A stretch of DNA of 20,924 bases from JAGZEG01 sp963930185. GTDB lineage: Bacteria > Actinomycetota > Coriobacteriia > Coriobacteriales > UMGS124. The DNA lies in NCBI GenBank assembly GCA_963930185.1, contig CAWVLT010000013.1:1-20924 (forward strand), given 5' to 3'. The notes under the pieces were generated by a model. The model had not been told where the DNA came from. It ran no database searches and was given only the letters and a program-made list of their open reading frames with translations. Shown here in pieces: positions 14,654 through 20,924 of the stretch. The stretch's first letter is position 1. Every line of letters begins with the position of its first letter. A program made the position numbers and the translations under genes.

Positions 14654-15217
14654 CTAGCTCAGCGAGGGGAGGGGCGTACCGATGCCCGCCGAGGTCTTTC
14701 GGGCGGCCTGCTCGCCTGCGAGCATCTGCACGATCATGAGGGAGAACGCCGGCGCCGAGGCGAGGTCACGGGCCGTGATGAGGTTGTCGTCGACCACGAC
14801 GGGCTCGTCGAGCAGCGCCCGCTCGTCCCCGCGCCCGCCGTCGGCGCCGGCGTACGTCGCCACCGCGCGGCCGGTGAGCAGGCCAAGAAAGCTCAGGACG
14901 AGCGACCCGGCGCCGCTGGCGGCGACGATCCGGCGCTCCATCGCGTCACGAAGCAGGTCTATGACCCTCATGTCGCGGGCGAGCCTCCTGGCCGCGGGCA
15001 TGCCGCCGGGCACGACGACGCAGTCGGCGATCTCGAGCTGGCAGTTGGCCAGGCTCTCGTCGGCGCCGACCTGGACCTGCTGGGCGCTGATGACCTGCCG
15101 GGTGTCCATGACGGAGATCGTGCGCGTGCGGATGCCGGCACGACGCAGCACGTCCACGACGGTCAGCGCCTCAGCGGTCTCGAACCCGTCGGCGAGCAAC
15201 ACGATTGCATTGGGCAT
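14654..15217 (-). CDS. DJ-1/PfpI-family protein lacking the cysteine nucleophile
   Basis: The 187-residue protein matches the DJ-1/ThiJ/PfpI family in length and fold: AIVLLADGFETAEALTVVDVLRRAG at the N-terminus (in pieces), VVVPGGMPAARRLA near 67-80, and a nucleophile-elbow region at about 97-108. Active homologues have an Ile-Cys-Ala-Gly/Ala-Pro type elbow. Here the corresponding residues are Ser101-Gly102-Ala103-Gly104, so the cysteine of the elbow is missing. The glutamate that normally supports it is probably E13 in DGFE. The usual chaperone, deglycase or glyoxalase-like roles are therefore doubtful. The ATG at 15215-15217 is preferred over one at 15253 because AAGGAG precedes it and family homology starts there. 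It is the first gene of an operon with the antiporter and maf. Confidence 0.85.
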   Translation of the reverse strand: MPNAIVLLADGFETAEALTVVDVLRRAGIRTRTISVMDTRQVISAQQVQVGADESLANCQLEIADCVVVPGGMPAARRLARDMRVIDLLRDAMERRIVAASGAGSLVLSFLGLLTGRAVATYAGADGGRGDERALLDEPVVVDDNLITARDLASAPAFSLMIVQMLAGEQAARKTSAGIGTPLPSLS

Positions 15218-15303
15218 GCCCGGTCTCCTTCCCCTAAAACTAGGAAACCTCATACCCCGTACGACCTGCGTCGATGCACATGCCTTTGCCGTCGGGACGC
15301 AAA

Positions 15304-15323
15304 TCGGCGCAGTTTCTCGACAA
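15304..15323. repeat. Dispersed intergenic motif, copy 2
   Basis: The sequence TCGGCGCAGTTTCTCGACAA matches the copy at 8574-8594 at 18 of 20 aligned positions. It lies in the 142-bp gap between the RlmD-type gene and the DJ-1-like gene. Read on the minus strand, the surrounding bases can form a GCGCA/TGCGC stem, so it may help end the upstream transcript. No T-run follows. Confidence 0.45.
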
Positions 15324-15359
15324 ATGCGCGCGAAGTCGCTGCCTGCGGTTGGCCGTGGT

Positions 15360-16682
15360 CTACCCGCGGTGGAGGATCGTCACGGTCTCCACGTGGAACG
15401 TCTGGGGGAACAGGTCGACGGGCGTCACGCTCACCGGGCGGAGCCTGCCCTGCTGCTCGAAGAGGGCGAGGTCGCGGGCCAGCGTCGCGGGGTCGCAGGA
15501 GACGTAGGCGACGGCGCGGGCGGGGCTGTCGCTGAGCGCCTGGACGACCTGCGCGTCGAGTCCCGCGCGGGGCGGGTCGACCACGACGACGTCGGCCTCC
15601 TCGAGTATGTCGAGCTGCCGCGCCGCGTCGTCGCCGATGACCTCGACCTGGTCGCCCAGGCCGCGCGCCTTGACGTTGGCCGCGAGGTCGCGCACGGCGG
15701 GCCCGTAGCTCTCCACGCCCACCACGGCGTCGCAGCGGCCCGCGAGCGGCAGCGTGAAGGTGCCCGCCCCGCAGTACAGGTCCACGGCGAGCTCGTCTGC
15801 CTGGGGCTCGAGGCCGTCGAGCGCGAGCTGGACGAGGCGCTCGGCGCCCGCGGTGTTCACCTGGAAGAACGAGGGGGCCGACAGCGCCATGCGCCCGCCG
15901 AGGACCTCCTCCTCCCATGTGCCCCGGCCGGCGAGGCGTTCGACGCGCGAGACCTTGCGGGCGGCGCCGCCCTCCTTGACCAGCACGCGCACGATCGACG
16001 TGGGCTTGGCGGCGTCGCCGAGGACCTTGGCGGCCTCCACGCGGGGGAACGCCTGCGGGTCGGTCCACAGCGCCACCTCCACCTGGCCGGTGCGCTGCGA
16101 CACGCGCATGCCCACCCGTTCGATGCCCAGCTCTCGGTTGCCCGACAAGAAGCGCAGGGCTCCGCTGACCGAGCGCGGAAGTCGGTCGTGACCCTTGGGC
16201 AGAAGCAGGCAGCGGTCGACGGGGACGAGGGGGGCGTTGTCCGCGCGTGCGTGCATGCCCAGGCTCACGCCGCGGGGGGAGGGGGCCACCGCGAGCTCCA
16301 CCTTGTTGCGGTAGCCCCACGGCTCGCCGGGGGCGACGATGTCGGCGACGAGCCCCTCGACGCGCTCGGCGTCCAGATGGCCGATGCGCACGAGCGCGTC
16401 GGTGACGTTCTTGCGCTTGGCGGCCAGCTGGGCCGGGTAGGCGATGTTGGACCAGGGGCATCCGCCGCAGAGCTCAGCATAGGGGCAGCGCGGCTTGACG
16501 CGGTCGGGTGAGGGCTCGAGCACCTCCTCGACGACGGCGCGCGAGAACGACTTGCCGTCGTCGGTCAGCCGCGCCTCCACCACGTCGGCGGGGACGCCGC
16601 CCGTGACGAAGACCGTCTTGCCGCTCTCGTCGTGCGCGACCGCGTCGAAGCCGTAGGCCATGCTCTCTATGCGAAGTCTCAT
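15360..16682 (-). CDS. rlmD: 23S rRNA (uracil-C5)-methyltransferase, RlmD/RumA type
   Basis: This 440-residue SAM-dependent enzyme forms 5-methyluridine in 23S rRNA. Four cysteines for a [4Fe-4S] cluster are visible: C66, C72 and C75 in CPYAELCGGCPW, and C158 in DRCLLLPK. The SAM site is DLYCGAGTFTLPLA at about 301-314, VVVDPPRAG at about 366-374 holds the catalytic loop, and VSCDPATLARD contains the methyl-accepting nucleophile C396. The base E432 lies in HVETV near the C-terminus. The N-terminal TRAM-like part is short (SMAYGFDAVAHDESGKTVFV in pieces). RlmD, RlmCD and TrmA-like members cannot be told apart firmly by eye. The Fe-S cysteines favour RlmD/RlmCD over TrmA. It starts 20 nt after the ppk stop and is likely cotranscribed with ppx-ppk. 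Confidence 0.9.
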   Translation of the reverse strand: MRLRIESMAYGFDAVAHDESGKTVFVTGGVPADVVEARLTDDGKSFSRAVVEEVLEPSPDRVKPRCPYAELCGGCPWSNIAYPAQLAAKRKNVTDALVRIGHLDAERVEGLVADIVAPGEPWGYRNKVELAVAPSPRGVSLGMHARADNAPLVPVDRCLLLPKGHDRLPRSVSGALRFLSGNRELGIERVGMRVSQRTGQVEVALWTDPQAFPRVEAAKVLGDAAKPTSIVRVLVKEGGAARKVSRVERLAGRGTWEEEVLGGRMALSAPSFFQVNTAGAERLVQLALDGLEPQADELAVDLYCGAGTFTLPLAGRCDAVVGVESYGPAVRDLAANVKARGLGDQVEVIGDDAARQLDILEEADVVVVDPPRAGLDAQVVQALSDSPARAVAYVSCDPATLARDLALFEQQGRLRPVSVTPVDLFPQTFHVETVTILHRG

Positions 16683-16702
16683 CGAACGAACCCCATTCGT
16701 CG

Positions 16703-19312
16703 CTACTTGGTGACGTTGCCCCCGAATAGTAACCTAAATCCGGTGCGGATGAGGGCCCAGGCGGTCTTTGTGCGTCCCTGGCTGCGAATCATCAGCTCGA
16801 TCGCCTCCTGGGGCGTGGGGGACTTCTTCTCCTCGCCCTCGGCCTGGTCGGGGATCGTCGTGGCCTCGACCTCCTGCGGCTCGGGCTTCTTTCCGCCGGC
16901 AGCCGGCTGGGGCTGCCCCGCAGGATCTGCGGCTGACTTGCCGCTGGGTTCGGGCTGGGCGGCGGCCTGAGCGTCGGGTTCGGGCTGGTTGGCGGGTGCG
17001 CTAGGCTGCTCCTCGGGCCTGTCCGGGGCGGCCGTGGCACTCGGCGCCGCCTCGGGCTCCACGGCCGCGGGCTCGACCTGCGCGGCGGCCTGCGCGATTG
17101 GTTCCTGGGTCGTGGCCGCGGCCGGCTGCTCGTCGGCGCGCGCGGGCTGGGGGGCCTCGTTTGCGACGGCGGCGGGTGCGGGCCCGCCGGGGATGGGCCT
17201 GCGCTTGGAGGCGTGCGCGCGCTCGGCCTGGGCGCGCTCGTCGGCCGCGGTGGCCTTCAGGGCGCGCCTCATGAAGACGACCTGCGCGTCGACGCGCTCG
17301 GCCCCCTGCGGCACCTCGATCTTCCTGTACGTGCCGTCGGGGCACAGCTCGCGCGCCTTGACGTTGTCCGCCCACTGGACGGTCATGTCCTCCTGGACCT
17401 GGTCGCGGATGATCGGGTCGAGCAGGGGGTAGGCGATCTCCACGCGATGCTCGGTGTTGCGGGTCATCATGTCGGCGCTCGAGAGGTAGATCGTGTCGTG
17501 CTCGGCGCCGAACATGTAGACGCGGGCGTGCTCGAGCATACGCCCCACGATCTGGCGCACGTGGACGTTCTCGGTCTTGCCGGGGATGCCGGGCAGAAGG
17601 CAGCTGATGCCGCGGACGATCATGTTGACCTCGACGCCGGCGCAGCTGGCCTCGGATATCTTGTCGATGACCTCGCGGTCGGTCAGCGAGTTCATCTTGA
17701 AGAACACGTAGCCCTTCTCGCCGGCGCGCGCCTTGGCGATCTCGCGGTTGAGGCCGCGCATGATCAGGGGCTTCAGGCCGATGGGCGCCACGCCCAGGGT
17801 GTGGTACTCGCCCTGGAGGTTGCCGATCTGCATGTTGCGGAAGAAGCGGGCGGCGTCCTCGCCGATGCGCGGGTCGGCGGTCATGAGGGAGTAGTCGGAG
17901 TACAGGCCGGCCGTCTTCTCGTTGTAGTTGCCGGTCCCCAGCTGCGTGATGCGCACGACCTCGTTGCCGCTGCGCCGGGTGATCTGGCAGATCTTGGAGT
18001 GCACCTTGAAGCCCTCGGCGCCGTAGAGCACCGTGCAGCCGGCGTCCTCCAGGCGCTCGGCCCACTCGATGTTGTTCTCCTCGTCAAAGCGGGCGCGCAG
18101 CTCCATGAGGACGGTGACGTCGATGCCGTTCTCGGCGGCCGCGATGAGCGACTCGCACAGGCGCGACTTCTTGGCGACGCGGTAGAGCGTGATCTTGATC
18201 TGCATGACCTCGGGATCCATGGCCGACTCGTGCAGCAGGCGCAGGAACGGCTCCATCGACTCGTAGGGGTAGAACAGCAGGATGTCGTGGTCGCGGATCT
18301 GCTGCGCCATGGGGACGTCGGGCTCCACGTGGTGCGAGGGCTGCGGCGAGAAGGGCCGGTAGCACAGCTCCTCGGCCAGCGTGCGGGGCACTAGGCTGCT
18401 CAGGGAGAACACGAAGTCGCCCATGTTCATGGGGGTGCTCACGGGGAAGACCTGCTTGTCGGACAGGCCCAGCGACTTGCGCATCTGCTTGACGAGTGCC
18501 TTGTCGAACTGACCCTGGACCTCAAGTCGAACCGGGTTCAACCTCAACCTTCGCTTGAGGATCTTCTTGACGTGGTCCCTGTAGTCGTCCTCGACGTCGA
18601 AGGAGCCCTCGTCGGGATCGATGTCGGCGTTGCGCGTGACGCGGATCACCGCGCGCTCGGAGGTGTGGTACTCGCCGAACAGCTCGGTGCCGCAGGCCAG
18701 GATCACGTCCTCCAGCAGGGTGTAGCGGCAGTCGTGCGAGCCGCTGCCGGAGAGCACCAGGTAGCGCGGCAGGGTCGGCGGCACCTCGATGAGGCCCAGA
18801 AGGCCGGCCTCATCGGCGCTGGCTAGGTTGTACACGGCGTAGAGCGTGGAGTTGCGCAGGTTGGGGAAGGGGTGGCGCGGGTCGATGATCTGCGGCGAGA
18901 CGATGGGCAGCACCACGTCGTCGAAGTAGTTCTCGGCCACGGTGAGGTCGGCGTCGGTGAAGTCGGCGTAGCCCACGCGCACCAGGCCCCTCTGCGACAG
19001 CTCGTCCTCGATCTGGCGCACGGTGAGCCCGTGCTTTTCGATGAGCGGGGGGAGCGCCTTGTAGATGGAGGCGAGCTGCTCGGAGGGCGTCTGGTTAGAC
19101 TTGTTGTCGATGGGCTGCTTCTTGAGCGCGGCGAGCTCGCTGAGGCTGCCCACGCGGATCATGAAGAACTCGTCGAGGTTGGACTCGAATATCGACGCCA
19201 TGCTGAAGCGCTCGAGCAGCGGCACGTTGGGGTCGCGCGCCTCCTCCAGGACGCGGTTGTCAAACTGAAGCCAGGAGAGCTCGCGGTTCTGTGTATAGGT
19301 GAAGTCAAACAT
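16703..19312 (-). CDS. ppk: Polyphosphate kinase with a long C-terminal extension
   Basis: The 869-residue protein is a PPK1, which transfers the terminal phosphate of ATP to polyphosphate. The core (residues 1 to about 681) matches the usual length. It has the N domain NRELSWLQFDNRVL (about 9-22), a middle domain, then C1 and C2. The phosphorylated histidine H438 sits in FKVHSKICQITRR, the second histidine H594 in LEHARVYMFG, and LSSADMMTRN is at about 610-619. Beyond the core is a 188-residue tail: a linker (about 682-831) very rich in Ala, Pro, Glu and Gln, then a conserved-looking amphipathic end (832-869) with WALIRTGFRLLFGG. The start ATG at 19310-19312 follows AGGAG. It lies 44 nt downstream of ppx. 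Confidence 0.94.
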   Translation of the reverse strand: MFDFTYTQNRELSWLQFDNRVLEEARDPNVPLLERFSMASIFESNLDEFFMIRVGSLSELAALKKQPIDNKSNQTPSEQLASIYKALPPLIEKHGLTVRQIEDELSQRGLVRVGYADFTDADLTVAENYFDDVVLPIVSPQIIDPRHPFPNLRNSTLYAVYNLASADEAGLLGLIEVPPTLPRYLVLSGSGSHDCRYTLLEDVILACGTELFGEYHTSERAVIRVTRNADIDPDEGSFDVEDDYRDHVKKILKRRLRLNPVRLEVQGQFDKALVKQMRKSLGLSDKQVFPVSTPMNMGDFVFSLSSLVPRTLAEELCYRPFSPQPSHHVEPDVPMAQQIRDHDILLFYPYESMEPFLRLLHESAMDPEVMQIKITLYRVAKKSRLCESLIAAAENGIDVTVLMELRARFDEENNIEWAERLEDAGCTVLYGAEGFKVHSKICQITRRSGNEVVRITQLGTGNYNEKTAGLYSDYSLMTADPRIGEDAARFFRNMQIGNLQGEYHTLGVAPIGLKPLIMRGLNREIAKARAGEKGYVFFKMNSLTDREVIDKISEASCAGVEVNMIVRGISCLLPGIPGKTENVHVRQIVGRMLEHARVYMFGAEHDTIYLSSADMMTRNTEHRVEIAYPLLDPIIRDQVQEDMTVQWADNVKARELCPDGTYRKIEVPQGAERVDAQVVFMRRALKATAADERAQAERAHASKRRPIPGGPAPAAVANEAPQPARADEQPAAATTQEPIAQAAAQVEPAAVEPEAAPSATAAPDRPEEQPSAPANQPEPDAQAAAQPEPSGKSAADPAGQPQPAAGGKKPEPQEVEATTIPDQAEGEEKKSPTPQEAIELMIRSQGRTKTAWALIRTGFRLLFGGNVTK

Positions 19313-19356
19313 TAGGGTCTCCTACCTCACGTCTTGCCGTCGGCGGTTTGTCGGGC

Positions 19357-20301
19357 CTAGGGGCGCGCGAAGGGTCGCGCGTCCTTGGGAAGATCGAACA
19401 CTCTCGTTAGCAGATAGCCCTCCCTTACGCCGAAGTCGCTGATCTCGAGCGTCGAGGCGCCGAACTCGTCCATCACCGTCTCGATGACGAGCAGCCCGGG
19501 GATGCAGGTGTGCGCCCGCTCGGGCACCACGCGCAGTATGTCGCGCGTCGCCGCGTAGGGGTCGTACGAGGCGCGGTCGAGCACCAGGGCGATCTCCTCG
19601 CGGGTGACCTCCGGCGCGTCCTTCCTGTCGGGGTACCAGGCGTTGCGCAGGCGCCGCGCCGCGCGGGCGCTGCCGCCCACGGCCGAGGCCGTCGCGCACG
19701 AAAAGCCCCTGAAGTCCTTGACGTCGCGGATCCTCGAGCGGATTGCCTCGCGGATCCTGTCGCTCTCGGCCGGGGTGGGCAGCAGGTTGTGCACGTAGGA
19801 GCCGAACAGCGAGAGCGACCCCTGCGGGATGCTCGTGGCCTGCAGTATCCTGCCGTCGCTGAAGGTGCTCACCTCCACCGAGCCGCCCCCCACGTCGATC
19901 TGGACGCCGGTGGTGAGCCTGCTTTGGTACATGGCGCCGACGTAGCCCAGCTCGGCCTCCTCGCGGCCCGAGATGAGGTCGATGTGCATGCCGCATGCCT
20001 TCTCGACGCGCCGAATCACCTCCCCGGCGTTCTTGGCGTTGCGCACACCCGCCGTGGCAAAGGCGAACGGGCCGTTCAGATCCTTGAAGTGCGCCGCGCA
20101 CGCCAGGTACTCCTCGCACACCTCGATGAGGCGCTCGACGCCCTCCTTTGACATCAGGGAGGTCTTCTTGTCTATGTAGCTGACAAGCCCCGCCATGGTC
20201 TTGAGCTTGAAGAAGGCCGAGAACGTGCGGTTGCGCTCGTCGACCTCGTAGACCGTGAGGCGGATCGTGTTCGAGCCTATGTCGATGACACCATAGAGCA
20301 T
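19357..20301 (-). CDS. ppx: Ppx/GppA-family phosphatase (exopolyphosphatase-like)
   Basis: The product has 314 residues and contains only the ASKHA catalytic core of Ppx/GppA proteins. It lacks the C-terminal HD-like domains of the 500-residue E. coli PPX. It probably removes phosphate from polyphosphate ends or from pppGpp. Motifs are GVIDIGSNTIRLTVYE (about 4-19), FATAGVRNAKN near 93 with the catalytic region, ISGREEAELGY near 121-131 and the phosphate-binding QIDVGGGSVE near 145-154. The ATG at 20299-20301 is chosen because the family begins at MLYGVIDIG and GGAAGG precedes it; an in-frame ATG at 20337 adds 12 unrelated residues. It leads the operon ppx-ppk-rlmD, pairing synthesis and breakdown of polyphosphate. 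The short PPX paired with PPK is common in actinobacteria. Confidence 0.9.
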   Translation of the reverse strand: MLYGVIDIGSNTIRLTVYEVDERNRTFSAFFKLKTMAGLVSYIDKKTSLMSKEGVERLIEVCEEYLACAAHFKDLNGPFAFATAGVRNAKNAGEVIRRVEKACGMHIDLISGREEAELGYVGAMYQSRLTTGVQIDVGGGSVEVSTFSDGRILQATSIPQGSLSLFGSYVHNLLPTPAESDRIREAIRSRIRDVKDFRGFSCATASAVGGSARAARRLRNAWYPDRKDAPEVTREEIALVLDRASYDPYAATRDILRVVPERAHTCIPGLLVIETVMDEFGASTLEISDFGVREGYLLTRVFDLPKDARPFARP

Positions 20302-20346
20302 GGGCGCACCTTCCGAAAACGCGTCGTGGGATTGCATGACCGTCCA

Positions 20347-20352
20347 ATAATA
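20347..20352 (-). promoter_or_regulatory. -10-like box upstream of ppx
   Basis: On the minus strand this reads TATTAT, about 45 bp before the ppx start codon and in the most A+T-rich part of the gap. No good -35 hexamer is found at 16-18 bp, so the call rests on position and the -10 match alone. Confidence 0.3.
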
Positions 20353-20393
20353 CGCCGAACGTGCCGCCCCAACGTCAGGAGCGTGTAAAGCGA

Positions 20394-20428
20394 GGCGGCG
20401 AAGCCCGCCCGTGACGAGCCTCGCCGCC
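20394..20428 (-). terminator. Hairpin after the EF-G-like gene, possible terminator
   Basis: Bases 20394-20403 pair with 20419-20428 at nine of ten positions around a 15-nt loop. On the minus strand it lies about 57 nt past the EF-G-like stop codon and is followed by a short run (CGCTTTAC). This suits a weak or Rho-assisted terminator separating that gene from ppx. Confidence 0.45.
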
Positions 20429-20485
20429 CACTAGTCAGACCTCAGCCCTCATGAGACCGGACGGCGCCAAGGGCGCGCCAACCGG

Positions 20486-20924
20486 CTACTTGGAGCCCTC
20501 GGAGCGCTGACGCTGGTATTCCTCGATGAGCTTGGCCGCGGTGTCGTGAGGCACCTGCTCGTAGCCCTCGAGCTCGATGGTGTACTCGCCGGTGCCGCGC
20601 GACAGCGAGCGCAGACGTGTCGCGTAGTCGGTGACCTCGGCGTAGGGCACGGTGGCGTTGACCAGGGTGTTGCCCCGGCCGTCGGAGTCCATGCCGGTCA
20701 CGCGGCCGCGCGAGGCGGAGATGTCGCCCATGATGGTGCCGGCGTAGGACTCGGGCACCGTGATGACCATGTTCGCCATGGGCTCCAGGATCACGGGGTC
20801 GGCGTGCTCGCAGGCGGCGCGGAAGCCGATGCGCGCGGCCGTCTTGAACGCCATCTCGTTGGAGTCGACCGAGTGGTACGAGCCGTCGTACACGGCGCAC
20901 TTCACGTCCACCATGGGATAGCCC
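20486..20924 (-). CDS. Elongation factor G-like protein, C-terminal part (truncated by window edge)
   Basis: Only the last 145-146 residues are in the window; the gene continues beyond 20924, and the internal ATG at 20912-20914 is not its start. The visible part covers the end of domain IV and domain V of translational GTPases of the EF-G type: GYPMVDVKCAVYDGSYH, SVDSNEMAFKTAARIGF, then domain V with ADPVILEPMANMVITVPESY, GDISASRGRVTGMD and ATVPYAEVTDYATRLRSLSRG. Domain V replaces the usual RSATQGRG-like text with RSLSRGTGEY, and a charged helical tail follows (AKLIEEYQRQRSEGSK). That fits the EF-G-like (EF-G2) proteins of actinobacteria better than a canonical FusA, but the GTPase domain that would decide is missing. 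It could not be assigned to tetracycline ribosomal protection with this fragment. Confidence 0.85.
   Translation of the reverse strand, partial: GYPMVDVKCAVYDGSYHSVDSNEMAFKTAARIGFRAACEHADPVILEPMANMVITVPESYAGTIMGDISASRGRVTGMDSDGRGNTLVNATVPYAEVTDYATRLRSLSRGTGEYTIELEGYEQVPHDTAAKLIEEYQRQRSEGSK

Noticed and set aside
1..20924. tRNA or rRNA genes, CRISPR arrays, complete insertion sequences or prophage genes
   Set aside because: I saw no cloverleaf, no regularly spaced repeats beyond the two-copy tandem at 600-638, no transposase or integrase and no phage structural gene.
20486..20924. Tetracycline-resistance ribosomal protection protein
   Set aside because: The fragment's domain IV-V sequence fits EF-G-like factors, and the GTPase domain is outside the window, so a resistance call is not supported.

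Overview
The window is about 21 kb of G+C-rich bacterial DNA. Almost all of it is chromosomal housekeeping sequence. The mix of genes suggests a high-G+C actinobacterium of the Coriobacteriia (Olsenella/Atopobium-like): GTG and TTG starts, an acetate kinase and phosphotransacetylase pair for fermentation, a YugP-type membrane zinc peptidase, a PPX-PPK operon, a UDP-galactopyranose mutase and an EF-G-like factor. That taxonomic placement is inference; there is no rRNA gene to confirm it.

Layout. Bases 1-842 hold no convincing gene. A G+C-rich segment at about 153-490 has RNA-like hairpins, and a more A+T-rich stretch carries a tandem 17-bp repeat; both may be mobile-element debris. Next comes a TerC-family membrane protein (+), closed by a textbook terminator and facing a diacylglycerol kinase-like gene (-). 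That gene diverges from a plus-strand run: RNase D, zinc peptidase, xseA, xseB and a HIT protein. The last four are tightly spaced or overlapping. After two hairpins and a 16-bp palindrome comes ackA (+). It converges on pta (-) across a 29-bp imperfect palindrome. glf and a family-2 glycosyltransferase (+) follow and are likely involved in galactofuranose-containing surface glycans.

From about 12.3 kb to the end every gene is on the minus strand, in three groups. The first is a DJ-1/PfpI-like gene, a CPA-type antiporter with two RCK_C domains, and maf. The second is ppx, ppk and an RlmD-type 23S rRNA methyltransferase. The third is the 3' end of an EF-G-like gene, cut by the window edge.

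Working together: ackA and pta convert acetyl-CoA to acetate and ATP. PPK and PPX make and degrade polyphosphate. xseA and xseB encode the two subunits of exonuclease VII. I did not find an unmistakable new system. The observations most worth following are (i) the operon in which the DJ-1-like protein lacks its cysteine nucleophile and the antiporter lacks the usual Asn-Asp ion-site pair, (ii) the 29-bp palindrome between ackA and pta, (iii) the 188-residue tail on PPK, and (iv) the structured non-coding segment at the left edge.
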